NCBI GenBank assembly: GCA_958402495.1
Contig: CATXTS010000002.1
Location: 1-50,520 of the forward strand
Origin: an uncultured Clostridiaceae bacterium
Lineage (GTDB): Bacteria; Bacillota; Clostridia; TANB77; CAG-508
Reading direction: 5' to 3'
DNA: 50,520 nucleotides
Below, in pieces: positions 8,955 to 17,093 of the stretch. Position numbers and translations under genes: made by a program. Below the pieces are notes generated by a model, which saw nothing but the letters and a program-made list of their open reading frames with translations, was not told the origin of the DNA and did not search any database. Numbering within the stretch: the first letter of the stretch is position 1; every line of letters starts with the position of its first letter.

Positions 8955-10448
8955 ATGAATCAATCATATTGGATTGCATCAGGGATAGAAAAGCAACAAG
9001 CCTATCCTAAATTAGAAAAAAATATAGAAAGCGAAGTTTGCATTATAGGTGGTGGACTAACAGGATTAACTTGTGCATATTATTTAACAAAAAAAGGTTT
9101 CAAAGTAAGCGTTATAGAAAAGAATAAAATTGGGAATCATACTAGTGGAAATAGTACTGCTAAAATTACTAGTCAACATGGTTTATTTTATGATTATTTA
9201 ATTCAATCCGTAGGAAAAGAGCAGGCTAGACAATATTTATATGCTAATGAACAAGCTATTCAAAATATAGAAGATATTATAAAAAACGAAAATATAGATT
9301 GTGCATTTAAAAGAGAAGATGCTTATGTATTTACACAAGAAGAAACAGAAGTAGAAAAAATAAAAAAAGAAGTAAAAGCAGTTAATAGTCTTGGATTTCA
9401 CAGTGAATTTGTAAAAGAAATTGCTTTACCAATAGAAATACAAGGTGCTATTCGATTTCCTAATCAAGCACAATTTAATCCCTATTTATATATATTAGGA
9501 CTGGCTAATAAAATAGTGGAAAATGGAGGCAATATTTATGAAGATACAAAAGTAATCGATGTTAAAAAACAAGGGGAAGATTATGAGATATTGACCGAAA
9601 AAGCAAAGATAAATAGTCACTATGTAATTATAGCAAGTCACTATCCTTTTTTGACAGTACCAGGTTTTTACTTCATGAAAATGTATCAGGAAACCTCTTA
9701 TATAATTGCAATAGAAGATAAAAACGCTATAGACTTTGAAGGCATGTATATTAATGCAGAGAAACCGACATTATCTGTAAGAAAAGCTGAAAATGGACTG
9801 ATTTTAATAGGAGGTAGCAACCATAAGACTGGCGAAAGAATAAATTTAAAGGATGCCTATCAGAATCTAGAAAATAGGGCTAAAAATATATTTCCAGGTG
9901 CAATTGTGAAATATAAATGGAATACAGAAGATTGTATTTCTTTAGATAAAATTCCCTATATAGGAGAATTTTCAAAAATGATGCCTAATGTGTATGTTGC
10001 AACTGGTTATAAAAAATGGGGAATGACAACTTCTAATGTGGCAGCCAATATAATTGTAGATAAGATAACCGAAAAAGAAAATGTTTATGAAGAAGTTTTT
10101 AAATCTACTAGATTAAAGCCTATTAAAAATTATCAAGAATTGACAAATATGACAAAAGAAGTTACCCAATCATTTTTATTAGAAAAATTGAAAAAACCAG
10201 AAGCCTATGTTAAAAATATGCATAAAGAAGAAGGAAAAATAATAGAAATAGATGGGCAAAAAGTGGGTGCTTATTGCGACCAAGAAGGAAAATTTCATTT
10301 TGTAAAACCAGTTTGTACACATTTAGGATGTGAACTTACTTGGAATAATCTTGATAAAACTTGGGATTGTCCATGTCATGGTTCACGTTTTGATTATGAT
10401 GGTAAATCCATTTATGACCCATCTATTAAAAATTTAGAAAAATTATAA
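8955..10448 (+). CDS. FAD-dependent oxidoreductase with C-terminal Rieske domain
   Basis: 497 aa. The N-terminus carries an FAD-binding Rossmann motif CIIGGGLTGLTCAYYL (about 29-44), followed by a D-amino-acid-oxidase-like fold. The last 80 residues form a Rieske [2Fe-2S] domain, with CTHLGC and CPCHGSRF giving the two Cys and two His ligands. This fusion is widespread in Firmicutes and passes electrons between flavin and the cluster; the physiological substrate is usually unknown. The ATG follows AAGAGGAGGATATT, giving a strong ribosome site. It lies 12 bases behind the HtrA gene and 24 bases ahead of a small unknown gene, so all three are probably co-transcribed. Confidence 0.92.
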   Translation: MNQSYWIASGIEKQQAYPKLEKNIESEVCIIGGGLTGLTCAYYLTKKGFKVSVIEKNKIGNHTSGNSTAKITSQHGLFYDYLIQSVGKEQARQYLYANEQAIQNIEDIIKNENIDCAFKREDAYVFTQEETEVEKIKKEVKAVNSLGFHSEFVKEIALPIEIQGAIRFPNQAQFNPYLYILGLANKIVENGGNIYEDTKVIDVKKQGEDYEILTEKAKINSHYVIIASHYPFLTVPGFYFMKMYQETSYIIAIEDKNAIDFEGMYINAEKPTLSVRKAENGLILIGGSNHKTGERINLKDAYQNLENRAKNIFPGAIVKYKWNTEDCISLDKIPYIGEFSKMMPNVYVATGYKKWGMTTSNVAANIIVDKITEKENVYEEVFKSTRLKPIKNYQELTNMTKEVTQSFLLEKLKKPEAYVKNMHKEEGKIIEIDGQKVGAYCDQEGKFHFVKPVCTHLGCELTWNNLDKTWDCPCHGSRFDYDGKSIYDPSIKNLEKL

Positions 10449-10472
10449 AAAGGTAAAGGAGGATATATAGTA

Positions 10473-10850
10473 ATGTATTATAAAATCCTATATCAAGATG
10501 ATAAAGAAATAATGCACTTAGATGTAAGTCCTAAAGACTTAATTCCAATGCTTTTAGAAATTAGAAGGAACTTTCCCATCATTCAATTACAAGATAATGA
10601 GGAAAAGGAGTATGATATTGCAGAAATTCTTGAAAAAGAGAAAGATAAATTAAAAAAAGAACTAAGTGATAAATCAAAAGATGAGATTATTTATGCTATG
10701 CAAAAAAAATTAACAGAATTAATTAAAGAAGACTTAATTTATGAAATGGACTTTAGTAAAATTATGACAGAAATAAGAAGACAAAAAGATAGGATTGAAA
10801 AAATAGAGGATTTTAGAGATAAAGTAATTCATATTTATATAAATATATAA
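10473..10850 (+). CDS. Unknown charged helical protein, 125 aa
   Basis: I do not recognise this protein. It has no membrane segment or signal peptide. The middle (about 45-120) is rich in Lys and Glu and looks like a long amphipathic helix or coiled coil. A good ribosome site (AAAGGAGGATATATAGT) precedes the ATG, and the gene ends just before a strong terminator, so it is the last gene of the HtrA-oxidoreductase operon. A role linked to its neighbours is only a guess. Confidence 0.75.
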   Translation: MYYKILYQDDKEIMHLDVSPKDLIPMLLEIRRNFPIIQLQDNEEKEYDIAEILEKEKDKLKKELSDKSKDEIIYAMQKKLTELIKEDLIYEMDFSKIMTEIRRQKDRIEKIEDFRDKVIHIYINI

Positions 10851-10854
10851 AAAA

Positions 10855-10892
10855 GAAAAACGGAAGATGGTTTGTACCACCTTCCGTTTCAC
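10855..10892. terminator. Bidirectional intrinsic terminator
   Basis: CGGAAGATGGT / ACCACCTTCCG stem (one A-C mismatch, loop TTGT) is flanked by an A-run on the left and T-rich DNA on the right, so it can stop the operon ending at 10850 and the convergent 47-aa gene. A second hairpin, ACATGTC / GACATGT (10891-10914), adjoins it. Confidence 0.8.
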
Positions 10893-10913
10893 ATGTCCTA
10901 AATAAGCGACATG

Positions 10914-11057
10914 TTAATGAGGAAAAGAACGAGGCCCCTTCCCCCTGCGAAAAGACTCAGAATTGTAAAAATCAGTTCTAAACTGATTTCTATTTGATTT
11001 TTCTGATTCTCCTTCATAGTTTTTTGGTTCGCTTGGAAAAATAATTTCCGTATTCAT
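10914..11057 (-). CDS. Small 47-aa hypothetical protein
   Basis: An ATG at 11057 is preceded by a near-perfect ribosome site AAAGGAGG, nine bases upstream. The frame runs 47 codons to TAA at 10914. The protein starts MNTEIIFPSEPKNYEGESEK and ends RGKGPRSFPH. It is hydrophilic, with no Cys and no membrane segment. It reads towards the bidirectional terminator, which fits an expressed unit. I do not recognise the family. It contains a 21-base perfect palindrome (AAATCAGTT...AACTGATTT) that may be coincidental. Confidence rests on the ribosome site and the terminator. Confidence 0.6.
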   Translation of the reverse strand: MNTEIIFPSEPKNYEGESEKSNRNQFRTDFYNSESFRRGKGPRSFPH

Positions 11058-11600
11058 TGGACTTTTCCTCCTTTGTATGTTTTATAGAAAAATTATAACA
11101 TAATTTACATAAAAAATCAAATGCTTTTAGAGATAAACTCAAAAGTTATTTAAAGTTCCATTACTATTTACAGCTTATACTTTTCTTATTTATTATACAC
11201 TTTAAAGAATTCATGTTATAAAAAGGAAACTAAAAATAGCATGTTTGCAGGATTTTTAATAAGTAATTTTTTTGCTAAAATTTTATAACCCTTATATATT
11301 TTTTATTTGAAAGGGAGTCGTAAATTGTAACAAAGTTTCGTATATTTACAATTATAGATAAATCTAGTTATGGAAAGAAAATAATATTTGTCATCAATAA
11401 GAAATATTATCTTGTAGAAAATTAAATATATTTTGAACTTATTAAACATCTCATCTTTTTATTATAAACATATTAAATATAGATAAAAGAAAGTAATAAT
11501 GATTATTTTAAAAAAATTTAAAAAAGTATTGACAAATAGAAATGTTTTATTAAACTGTTAATAACAAAATGAAAATATCAAAAAAGAAAGGAGTGGTTGT
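11058..11600. other. AT-rich intergenic region before the radical SAM genes
   Basis: 543 bases with no supportable gene. The only signals seen are the ribosome site of the 47-aa gene at its left end and a promoter-like sequence near 11529. Confidence 0.6.
11529..11556 (+). promoter_or_regulatory. Likely promoter of the radical SAM operon
   Basis: TTGACA (11529-11534), 16-base spacer, TAAACT (11551-11556), 45 bases upstream of the first radical SAM ATG. The -35 is perfect and the -10 is weak. Confidence 0.5.
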
Positions 11601-12503
11601 ATGGAATTAAAACCGAACAGAGATAATATTTGTGGAAGAAGTTATCACTTGCTAAATGCGAAGCTAACCAATGATTGTAATGGAAGGTGTGAATTTTGCA
11701 TAGCGTCCGGTACCTATAAGGCGCCAAAAACGTCTTTAGACAAAATGATAGAGACAACAATTGCTTTAAATCAATTTCAAGATGTCGATGTCTTAGGAGG
11801 AGAACCAACATTATATAAAGATTTATATCCTTTTTTGGAAGCGATTAGACCTAAAAAATCTGGAAAAATAACTATAATAACAAATGGAAGCAATATAGAT
11901 GTTCTTATAAAATGTAAGAAATTTTTAGACACAATAATTATGAGTATACATCATTATGATTTAAATAAAAATAAAGATATTGTAGGAATCCTTGTTGACG
12001 AAAATAAATTAAAACAACTAAACAAGGAAAAAGGAGATACAGAAACTATTTTAGCTTGTGTTATATGTAAAGAAAATTTAAGCACGATAGAGGATATTAG
12101 AATTTTAGCAAAACAAGCTAAAGAATGGGGATTTGATGCGATTAAGTTAATGGAAGTAGTAACAATGAATGAAGAATATAAGGGATTTACTGATTTACAA
12201 GATTTACTGTTACCATATGGAATCCATCAAAAAAATCCTACATTAAGAGGATGCTTATTTGAATTAGATGAATTAGGAAATCATTTGGGAATAAAAACAT
12301 ATATAAAATTATGCTGTCCTTTTAATAATATATATAAGGCAAAAGATTATGGAGTACCAAACAATATTGAATATCAGCATGATTATATAAATGTTATCCA
12401 TCCAGATGGTACAGTTACAGACAGTTGGGTATATACATCATATGAAAACCAAGTTTTAAACGGAAAGGATGTGTATATAAATTATGAAAAAGAGAAGCTG
12501 TAA
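11601..12503 (+). CDS. Radical SAM enzyme A
   Basis: 300 aa. The canonical cluster motif CNGRCEFC (CX3CX2C) lies near residue 30, followed by the SAM-binding GGEPT motif (about 66) and TNGSN (about 95), so a [4Fe-4S] radical SAM core is clear. Other Cys occur in ILACV, RGC and LCCPF, at positions shared with the neighbouring paralogue, and could bind a further cluster or substrate; no standard SPASM motif is evident. AAAGGAG lies nine bases before the ATG. The last 20 bases overlap the next gene, so the two are coupled. The substrate is unknown. Related short MoaA/SPASM-type enzymes modify peptides or small molecules. Confidence 0.9.
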   Translation: MELKPNRDNICGRSYHLLNAKLTNDCNGRCEFCIASGTYKAPKTSLDKMIETTIALNQFQDVDVLGGEPTLYKDLYPFLEAIRPKKSGKITIITNGSNIDVLIKCKKFLDTIIMSIHHYDLNKNKDIVGILVDENKLKQLNKEKGDTETILACVICKENLSTIEDIRILAKQAKEWGFDAIKLMEVVTMNEEYKGFTDLQDLLLPYGIHQKNPTLRGCLFELDELGNHLGIKTYIKLCCPFNNIYKAKDYGVPNNIEYQHDYINVIHPDGTVTDSWVYTSYENQVLNGKDVYINYEKEKL

Positions 12504-13338
12504 AAATTATTGCATGGGTGTAATGGGTCCTAGACTAGTCATAAAAGTAAATAATAGTTGCAACGGAAAATGCTTTTTCTGTGTGGGACGTGATAATAAA
12601 CCATTACCTACGGTAGATGTAAAGGTATTAATTAAAAAAGCCATTGAATTAGAAAATTATCCAAATGTTTTAATTTTAGGTGGAGAGCCAACATTATATA
12701 AAAATCTACAGGAACTGGTTAAAGGAATAGCACCATATAAAAAGAAAATTACAATAACTACAAATGGAAGCAACTTATCTTGCTTATTACCAATCGTGCA
12801 ATATTTAGATAAAATAATTGTTAGTATTATGCACTATGATAAAGAAAAGAATAAAGATATTGTAGGTGTTAATATTGAAGATGATGGAAAACTAATTAAA
12901 GAATTTGCTAAGATAAATCCGAAATTAAAACTTCGAGTAAATTGTGTTATGTTAAAAAGCGGAATCTCAACAATAGAAGATATGAAAAAAATAGCTACAT
13001 ATGTAAAACAATTAGGATTTAACTCATTAAGATTTTCAGAAGTTACTAGCCCTAAATTATATGATGAAGAATTTATAAATATATCCTATTTATTAAAAGA
13101 TTATGGCATACACCAAAAAGATACTGTTACACATGGATGTTATTTAGAGCCACCCATTTTGGAAGAACTTTTCGGAATAAAAACAATACTCAATTTATCT
13201 TGTATATTAAAAGCTCCTACAAAAATATATAAAATGCAATTAACAGAAGAGGAAATGTTAGAAGAAATTGAACCCATGAAAAATGTAGATAGCCTAATTT
13301 TACATCAAAATGGAATCGTATATAAAGATTTTCAATAA
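12484..13338 (+). CDS. Radical SAM enzyme B (paralogue of A)
   Basis: 284 aa. It has CNGKCFFC near residue 27, GGEPTLYK and TTNGSN, and aligns over most of its length with the preceding gene: the segments LGGEPTLYK, KNKDIVG, STIED and YGIHQK are shared. Three Cys outside the radical SAM motif (in NCV, HGC and LSC) match Cys in the paralogue. The pair probably arose by tandem duplication and may form a heterodimer or act in sequence. The ATG lies inside the 3' end of the first gene. The following peptide gene starts 13 bases after its stop. The C-terminus differs from the paralogue, so they need not be redundant. Confidence 0.88.
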   Translation: MKKRSCKNYCMGVMGPRLVIKVNNSCNGKCFFCVGRDNKPLPTVDVKVLIKKAIELENYPNVLILGGEPTLYKNLQELVKGIAPYKKKITITTNGSNLSCLLPIVQYLDKIIVSIMHYDKEKNKDIVGVNIEDDGKLIKEFAKINPKLKLRVNCVMLKSGISTIEDMKKIATYVKQLGFNSLRFSEVTSPKLYDEEFINISYLLKDYGIHQKDTVTHGCYLEPPILEELFGIKTILNLSCILKAPTKIYKMQLTEEEMLEEIEPMKNVDSLILHQNGIVYKDFQ

Positions 13339-13351
13339 AGGAGAATGTCCT

Positions 13352-13525
13352 ATGAATTATATGTATTTAATAAAGAAAATAACAGAGTCTGTGAATGTAG
13401 ATAATGAAGAGGTATCGACTATAAGAAAAGTAGCATCCGAAGGTAATTTTATTTTTAACAAAGAACAATATGAAGAACAAATAAACAAATATCAGGATGG
13501 AAAATTAAAAGATTTATATTGTTAA
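13352..13525 (+). CDS. 57-aa peptide ending in Tyr-Cys
   Basis: The ATG at 13352 follows AAAGGAGA seven bases upstream, chosen over an upstream in-frame start at 13310 that lacks a ribosome site and overlaps the previous gene. The product begins MNYMYLIKKITESVNVDNEE and ends in KLKDLYC. The only Cys is the last residue. It is the third gene of the radical SAM operon, the usual place for a modified-peptide precursor or a peptide chaperone. The central part (VSTIRKVASEGNFIFNKEQY) loosely recalls the C-terminus of FlgM anti-sigma factors, so a regulator is an alternative. Not recognised as a named family. Confidence 0.65.
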   Translation: MNYMYLIKKITESVNVDNEEVSTIRKVASEGNFIFNKEQYEEQINKYQDGKLKDLYC

Positions 13526-13616
13526 GACTTAAAGTAAAAGAAAAATCATAATGAAAATAGATATTATGATAAGAATATAAACTAGTTAAGAAAGTATACT
13601 GAATAGCCATAAAAAT

Positions 13617-13642
13617 ATACAAGGTAGTTAATTACCTTGTAT
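13617..13642 (+). terminator. Hairpin after the radical SAM operon
   Basis: Perfect 10-bp inverted repeat ATACAAGGTA / TACCTTGTAT with a six-base loop, about 90 bases after the peptide gene. There is no clear T-run, so terminator function is moderate. Confidence 0.45.
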
Positions 13643-13689
13643 ATTACTTATTGAATATATCCATATAATTGCTTTTTCGCAACCTTGCA

Positions 13690-13765
13690 TGGTCGAGGTG
13701 ACAGGAATCGAACCTGCGACCTCATGGTCCCAAACCACGCGCGCTACCAACTGCGCTACACCTCG
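13690..13765 (-). tRNA. tRNA-Pro(UGG)
   Basis: 76 bases with encoded CCA. Acceptor CGAGGTG pairs with CACCTCG, the anticodon loop is TTTGGGA (anticodon TGG), and the T-loop is TTCGATT. It lies convergent to the disrupted tRNA-Arg locus. Confidence 0.95.
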
Positions 13766-13843
13766 ATAATTCATAATGCTTATATATAATAGCATATTAT
13801 TTTTATAAATTCAAGACTTTTTTAAGATTTTTTCAAAATTCTA

Positions 13844-13872
13844 TTGAAATTCAACTCTATTCAATGTATAAT
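13844..13872 (+). promoter_or_regulatory. Host promoter of the disrupted tRNA-Arg gene
   Basis: TTGAAA (13844-13849), 17-base spacer, TATAAT (13867-13872), 18 bases before the tRNA 5' end. With the element inserted, this promoter reads through the tRNA fragment and attL into the element's own tRNA-Arg. Confidence 0.75.
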
Positions 13873-13889
13873 AAATAACATAGTAAAAT

Positions 13890-13928
<39 letters not shown>

Positions 13929-13946
13929 ACGCACACCCATAGTTTT

Positions 13947-13960
13947 ATAAATATTGATAT
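13947..13960 (+). repeat. Subterminal repeat ATAAATATTGATAT, left copy
   Basis: The 14-bp sequence occurs here, again in direct orientation at 25344-25357, and inverted at 25492-25505. All copies are close to the attachment cores, so integrase arm-binding sites are likely. Confidence 0.55.
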
Positions 13961-14045
13961 TTAGGGTTTTCAAGAGATAGTATGAAAAGTTTTCCCCTGA
14001 AAATCCCCTTAAATATAAATTTCATACCAAAAGCCATATTATTAT

Positions 14046-14122
14046 GTGCCTGTAGTTTAGCTGGATAGAATGGCAGGCTACGAACTTGCAGATCGGGGGT
14101 TCGAATCCCTCCAGGCACACCA
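14046..14122 (+). tRNA. Element-borne tRNA-Arg(ACG), replacement copy
   Basis: Complete 77-base tRNA with encoded CCA. Acceptor GTGCCTG pairs with CAGGCAC, the anticodon loop is CTACGAA (anticodon ACG), and the T-arm GGGGGTTCGAATCCCTC is the same as in the disrupted host tRNA. The acceptor and anticodon stems differ from the host gene, so it is a separate tRNA rather than a restored half. It starts 117 bases after attL, in the same orientation as the stranded host promoter. It may need that promoter, as I see no good one of its own. Decoding of CGN Arg codons probably depends on it in this strain. Confidence 0.93.
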
Positions 14123-14140
14123 TTTGGTAAAACATAGTTC

Positions 14141-15562
14141 TCAAGCTAGTTTGAGAACTATGTTCTTTTTTTGAGGCTTTTTCTTTAAAAAGTATCGCTT
14201 TACTTGTGTAGACTTACTTTCAGCATTTTTTGTTTTCCCCTGAAATTCCTCAAAATTTACTCTTTCAAACTCCTTTTTCTTTCGTTCTTCTGATACATGA
14301 ATATAGTAAAAATCTGTTGTTTCAAATTCGGCATGTCCCATTAATTCTCGTAAAACCTCTTTATCCATACCTTTTTCACTCATTAAAGTTGCAAAAGAAT
14401 GTCTAAAACCATAAATTGTCATGTGTTCTAATTTATATTTCTTTATAAATTCTGTAATCTTTTTAGTTAATCTTTCTGGAACATAAGGTGTTCCAATAGT
14501 ATTTAAAAACACATATTGCTCATTATCCCATTCCTCACCATATTGTAGATTATTCATTTTTTCTCTTTTTAAGTTAAGTAGCATTTCTTTTAATCTTGGA
14601 GTCATTGGAATATTACGATAACTTTCTGTGGTTTTTAAATCTCCATCGGTCATTATATGTCCTGTAATATTCATTTCATCATCATATAATGTAATGTCTT
14701 TATAAGCATTTTCTACTCTGATTTTGTTTTGATTAAAGTGTACCGATTTCCATTTCAAACCACAACCTTCTTCTGGTCGCATACCTGTTTGAAGTAAGGT
14801 AGCAAAAAGTAGTGCAAATGGTCTTTTATCTTTTTCACATACATCAAGCCATACTCTTTGTCTATCTTCTGTTAAATAACATACCTTTGCTACCTTTGCT
14901 CTTTTCTTCTTTTGAAATTTTAAATCAAAATTAGGTACTTCTTTTATTAATCCTTTTTTATCTTTAGCATAAGCTAAGACTGCTCTAATAAGCAAGAATA
15001 AATCTTTTGCTAGTCTAGGTGTTTGTTGCCTTTTCTCATTTATATAGTTTTCTACCATTTCTTTACTGATTTCGCTAACATGATAATTTTTAAAATCAAT
15101 CATTACATGATTTTTAATTGTGTTTATGTAAGTTTCAACAGTTTTTAAACTAATCGTTTTATTTGTGCTAGGATTTACTTGTTTCTTTTTCCAATTAAGC
15201 CATTCCTTTGCTATATTTGGAAACAAAGTATAATCATCTGCTAACAATTCTATTTTCCTTTTTTCTTTTTCTTCATTAAATTCAGTAAACTTATTTAATT
15301 CTGATGAACACTCTTCTGTAAATACTTTGACATTAGGATTTGTACTATTTTTTTGAATATCAAAATATATATCAGTAATTAGTTCTCCTAATCTTTTTCT
15401 TGCTTCTTTTTCTGTTCTTGCTGTCCTTGATAATCTTGGATTTCTATCAACTCCTTCCATTATTGAATTAAGGGCTAACGTTACTCTTGCCTCATAGCTA
15501 TTTCCTTTTTTCCTTATTGTAACTGTTCCTTTTGGTGCTCTTTGTCTATTTATCTTTTTCAT
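14141..15562 (-). CDS. Tyrosine recombinase (integrase)
   Basis: 473 aa. The N-terminal arm-binding region (about 10-65, GTVTIRKKGNSYEARV) is followed by a SAM-like core-binding domain (about 110-215) and a catalytic domain with Arg in QTGMRPEEG (about 259), FRHSFATL, MGHAEFETTDFY and the nucleophile Tyr near 420. The usual H of the HxxR box is Tyr here (YGFR). The start is ATG at 15562 with GGAAGGAG upstream; an in-frame TTG 15 bases earlier lies within that ribosome site. Its C-terminus is 19 bases from the element tRNA, so attL, tRNA and int form the left end. It presumably integrates the element into the tRNA-Arg anticodon loop. Confidence 0.93.
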   Translation of the reverse strand: MKKINRQRAPKGTVTIRKKGNSYEARVTLALNSIMEGVDRNPRLSRTARTEKEARKRLGELITDIYFDIQKNSTNPNVKVFTEECSSELNKFTEFNEEKEKRKIELLADDYTLFPNIAKEWLNWKKKQVNPSTNKTISLKTVETYINTIKNHVMIDFKNYHVSEISKEMVENYINEKRQQTPRLAKDLFLLIRAVLAYAKDKKGLIKEVPNFDLKFQKKKRAKVAKVCYLTEDRQRVWLDVCEKDKRPFALLFATLLQTGMRPEEGCGLKWKSVHFNQNKIRVENAYKDITLYDDEMNITGHIMTDGDLKTTESYRNIPMTPRLKEMLLNLKREKMNNLQYGEEWDNEQYVFLNTIGTPYVPERLTKKITEFIKKYKLEHMTIYGFRHSFATLMSEKGMDKEVLRELMGHAEFETTDFYYIHVSEERKKKEFERVNFEEFQGKTKNAESKSTQVKRYFLKKKPQKKNIVLKLA

Positions 15563-15591
15563 GATAACTCCTTCCAAAATATAAATAGTTT

Positions 15592-15658
15592 AAAAGGGCT
15601 CGAAACTTAATATCAAGATATATCTTATCACGTTTAAAACAAGAAATCAGCCCTTTTT
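15592..15658 (-). promoter_or_regulatory. Long-range inverted repeat between xis and int
   Basis: AAAAGGGCT (15592-15600) and AGCCCTTTT (15650-15658) can pair across a loop that contains the palindrome AAGATATATCTT. On the minus strand this sits between the excisionase stop and the integrase start, and may limit readthrough into int. Confidence 0.4.
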
Positions 15659-15666
15659 TCTAGTTA

Positions 15667-15876
15667 TTAATATTCATAGTCATCATACTGTCCAGAATTC
15701 TCTGCAAACCATTTTGGTAGCATTTCTTTATTAACAATTATTTTTCTTTTAAATTTAACTGCTGGAAATCCATCTAATTTAACTAATTCCAACATTAAAT
15801 TTCTTCCGATTCCTAACATTTTTCTTGCTTCATCTATTGATATTCCTATTCTTTCATCTTCTTCATTATTTGACAT
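15667..15876 (-). CDS. Excisionase-like helix-turn-helix protein
   Basis: 69 aa. The MerR/AlpA-like wHTH pattern is visible: ISIDEARKMLGIGRNLMLEL, then GFPAVKFKRKIIVNKEML, the wing seen in excisionases that accompany tyrosine integrases. The acidic tail ends DDYEY. The ATG at 15876 is eight bases from AAAGGAGG; an ATG two codons earlier is too close to that site. It lies upstream of the integrase on the same strand and probably directs excision. Confidence 0.8.
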   Translation of the reverse strand: MSNNEEDERIGISIDEARKMLGIGRNLMLELVKLDGFPAVKFKRKIIVNKEMLPKWFAENSGQYDDYEY

Positions 15877-15882
15877 ACACAT

Positions 15883-16246
15883 TACCTCCTTTGTAAAAAT
15901 AGTAAGAGTAAAATTTATCCTTCTACTAGATAAGTTCCAAAAGCACCTTTAAAATGTAACGATTTTTGAAAAATTTTTTAAAATTTTCTATAAAATTCAC
16001 TCTTCAATATGTAAATGCCAGGCAGATATCAAAAAGGTATAATTTTGAAAAGATTTTTTTAATTTTTCTCTCCTATAAGATAAATGCCACCATTTTATAA
16101 AAAAGTGGTAAATTTCAAAAATTTTTTTAAACTTTTTGAAGAATTATTAAATTAAAGTAAAATACTAGAATTAGATTTGGCTATTTCTATATATTTTGTA
16201 AAGAAAATATGTTATAATTCAATCAAATTTATAGGAGGTAACCAAG
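15883..16246. repeat. Intergenic region with three degenerate ~60-base repeats
   Basis: Three direct units begin at 15930 (ATAAGTTCCA), 16011 (GTAAATGCCA) and 16080 (ATAAATGCCA). Each continues to a motif like TTTTGAAAAATTTTTTTAA, at periods of about 81 and 69 bases. The region sits between divergent xis and the deaminase operon, so regulator-binding iterons or a replication or transfer site are possible. A -10 hexamer TATAAT is at 16213-16218. Confidence 0.6.
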
Positions 16247-17092
16247 ATGACTGATGAACAATATATTGATATTGCAATAGATATATCTTCAAAGGCTAAA
16301 TATCCTTATGGTGCTATTGTAGTAAAAAATGGGAAGATTATTGGTAGAAGTGATGATAAGACTTTAATGGAAACAAGTATGTATTCTCATGCAGAACTAG
16401 AGGCAATAGAAAGCGCATCAAAGAATAAAAATCTTTATGGAGATTTAAAAGGTGCAACAATATATGTATCTTGTGAACCTTGTATGATGTGTATGGGAGC
16501 AATACTATACGAAAAGTTTTCAAAAATCGTTTATGCAGCAACACTACAAGATAGTAATGATAATTATTGTCCAGAGATGATTACTAATATAGATGAGTTA
16601 ACAAAATACGGAAATACTAAAATTGAAATAATAAAAGAATTACATAGAGAAAAGGCAGTAGAAATTTTGAAACAACACAAAGATAAAATTAAAAATAGAA
16701 TTTTAATTACAGGTGCTGTATTATCATCAAATGAGGCTTCAACTCAAACATATAATAAAATTACATCAATAATAGATAAGCATAAATTTTTAATTTCTAG
16801 CCCAATAGATACTATGAATTTTAAAGGTAATGACTATGAAAGATATGAGAGAGCAATGGATTTGTTAAGAGATACCAAAAAAATTATTGCAGAAATGAGT
16901 ACTACATCAACAGGTCAAGGTATGGAATTACAAGAAGCGACTAATCTACATATTCCAATATTGGTTATTGCTAAAAATGGTAGTAAAATATCGGGGCTAG
17001 TTAAGGGATGTAAAAATATAAAGGATATCATATTTTATGATAACATAGAAAGTATACAAGAAAAAATTAAAACATTTATTGAGGAGGAATAA
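16247..17092 (+). CDS. Deaminase / nucleoside deoxyribosyltransferase-like fusion
   Basis: 281 aa. Residues 1-140 form a cytidine/guanine-deaminase-like zinc domain: HAE (48-50) and PCMMC (Cys79, Cys82) supply the zinc ligands and catalytic Glu. Residues 149-281 resemble the nucleoside 2-deoxyribosyltransferase/DNPH1 fold: ILITGAVLSS near the start and EMSTTSTGQGMELQEA, whose Glu227 would be the nucleophile that attacks C1'. The combination suggests deamination of a base or nucleotide plus cleavage of its N-glycosidic bond, acting on free nucleotides. It is the first gene of a three-gene operon on the mobile element. Both domains look intact. The substrate is unknown; a role in phage nucleotide depletion is a hypothesis. 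Confidence 0.85.
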   Translation: MTDEQYIDIAIDISSKAKYPYGAIVVKNGKIIGRSDDKTLMETSMYSHAELEAIESASKNKNLYGDLKGATIYVSCEPCMMCMGAILYEKFSKIVYAATLQDSNDNYCPEMITNIDELTKYGNTKIEIIKELHREKAVEILKQHKDKIKNRILITGAVLSSNEASTQTYNKITSIIDKHKFLISSPIDTMNFKGNDYERYERAMDLLRDTKKIIAEMSTTSTGQGMELQEATNLHIPILVIAKNGSKISGLVKGCKNIKDIIFYDNIESIQEKIKTFIEEE

Positions 17093-17093
17093 T

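Noticed and set aside
10970..10992. Palindrome AAATCAGTT...AACTGATTT as an operator
   Set aside because: It lies inside the 47-aa coding frame with no promoter nearby; kept only as a note.
13310..13351. Upstream start that would lengthen the 57-aa peptide to 71 aa
   Set aside because: It overlaps the radical SAM gene and has no ribosome site, while the ATG at 13352 has AAAGGAGA at good distance.
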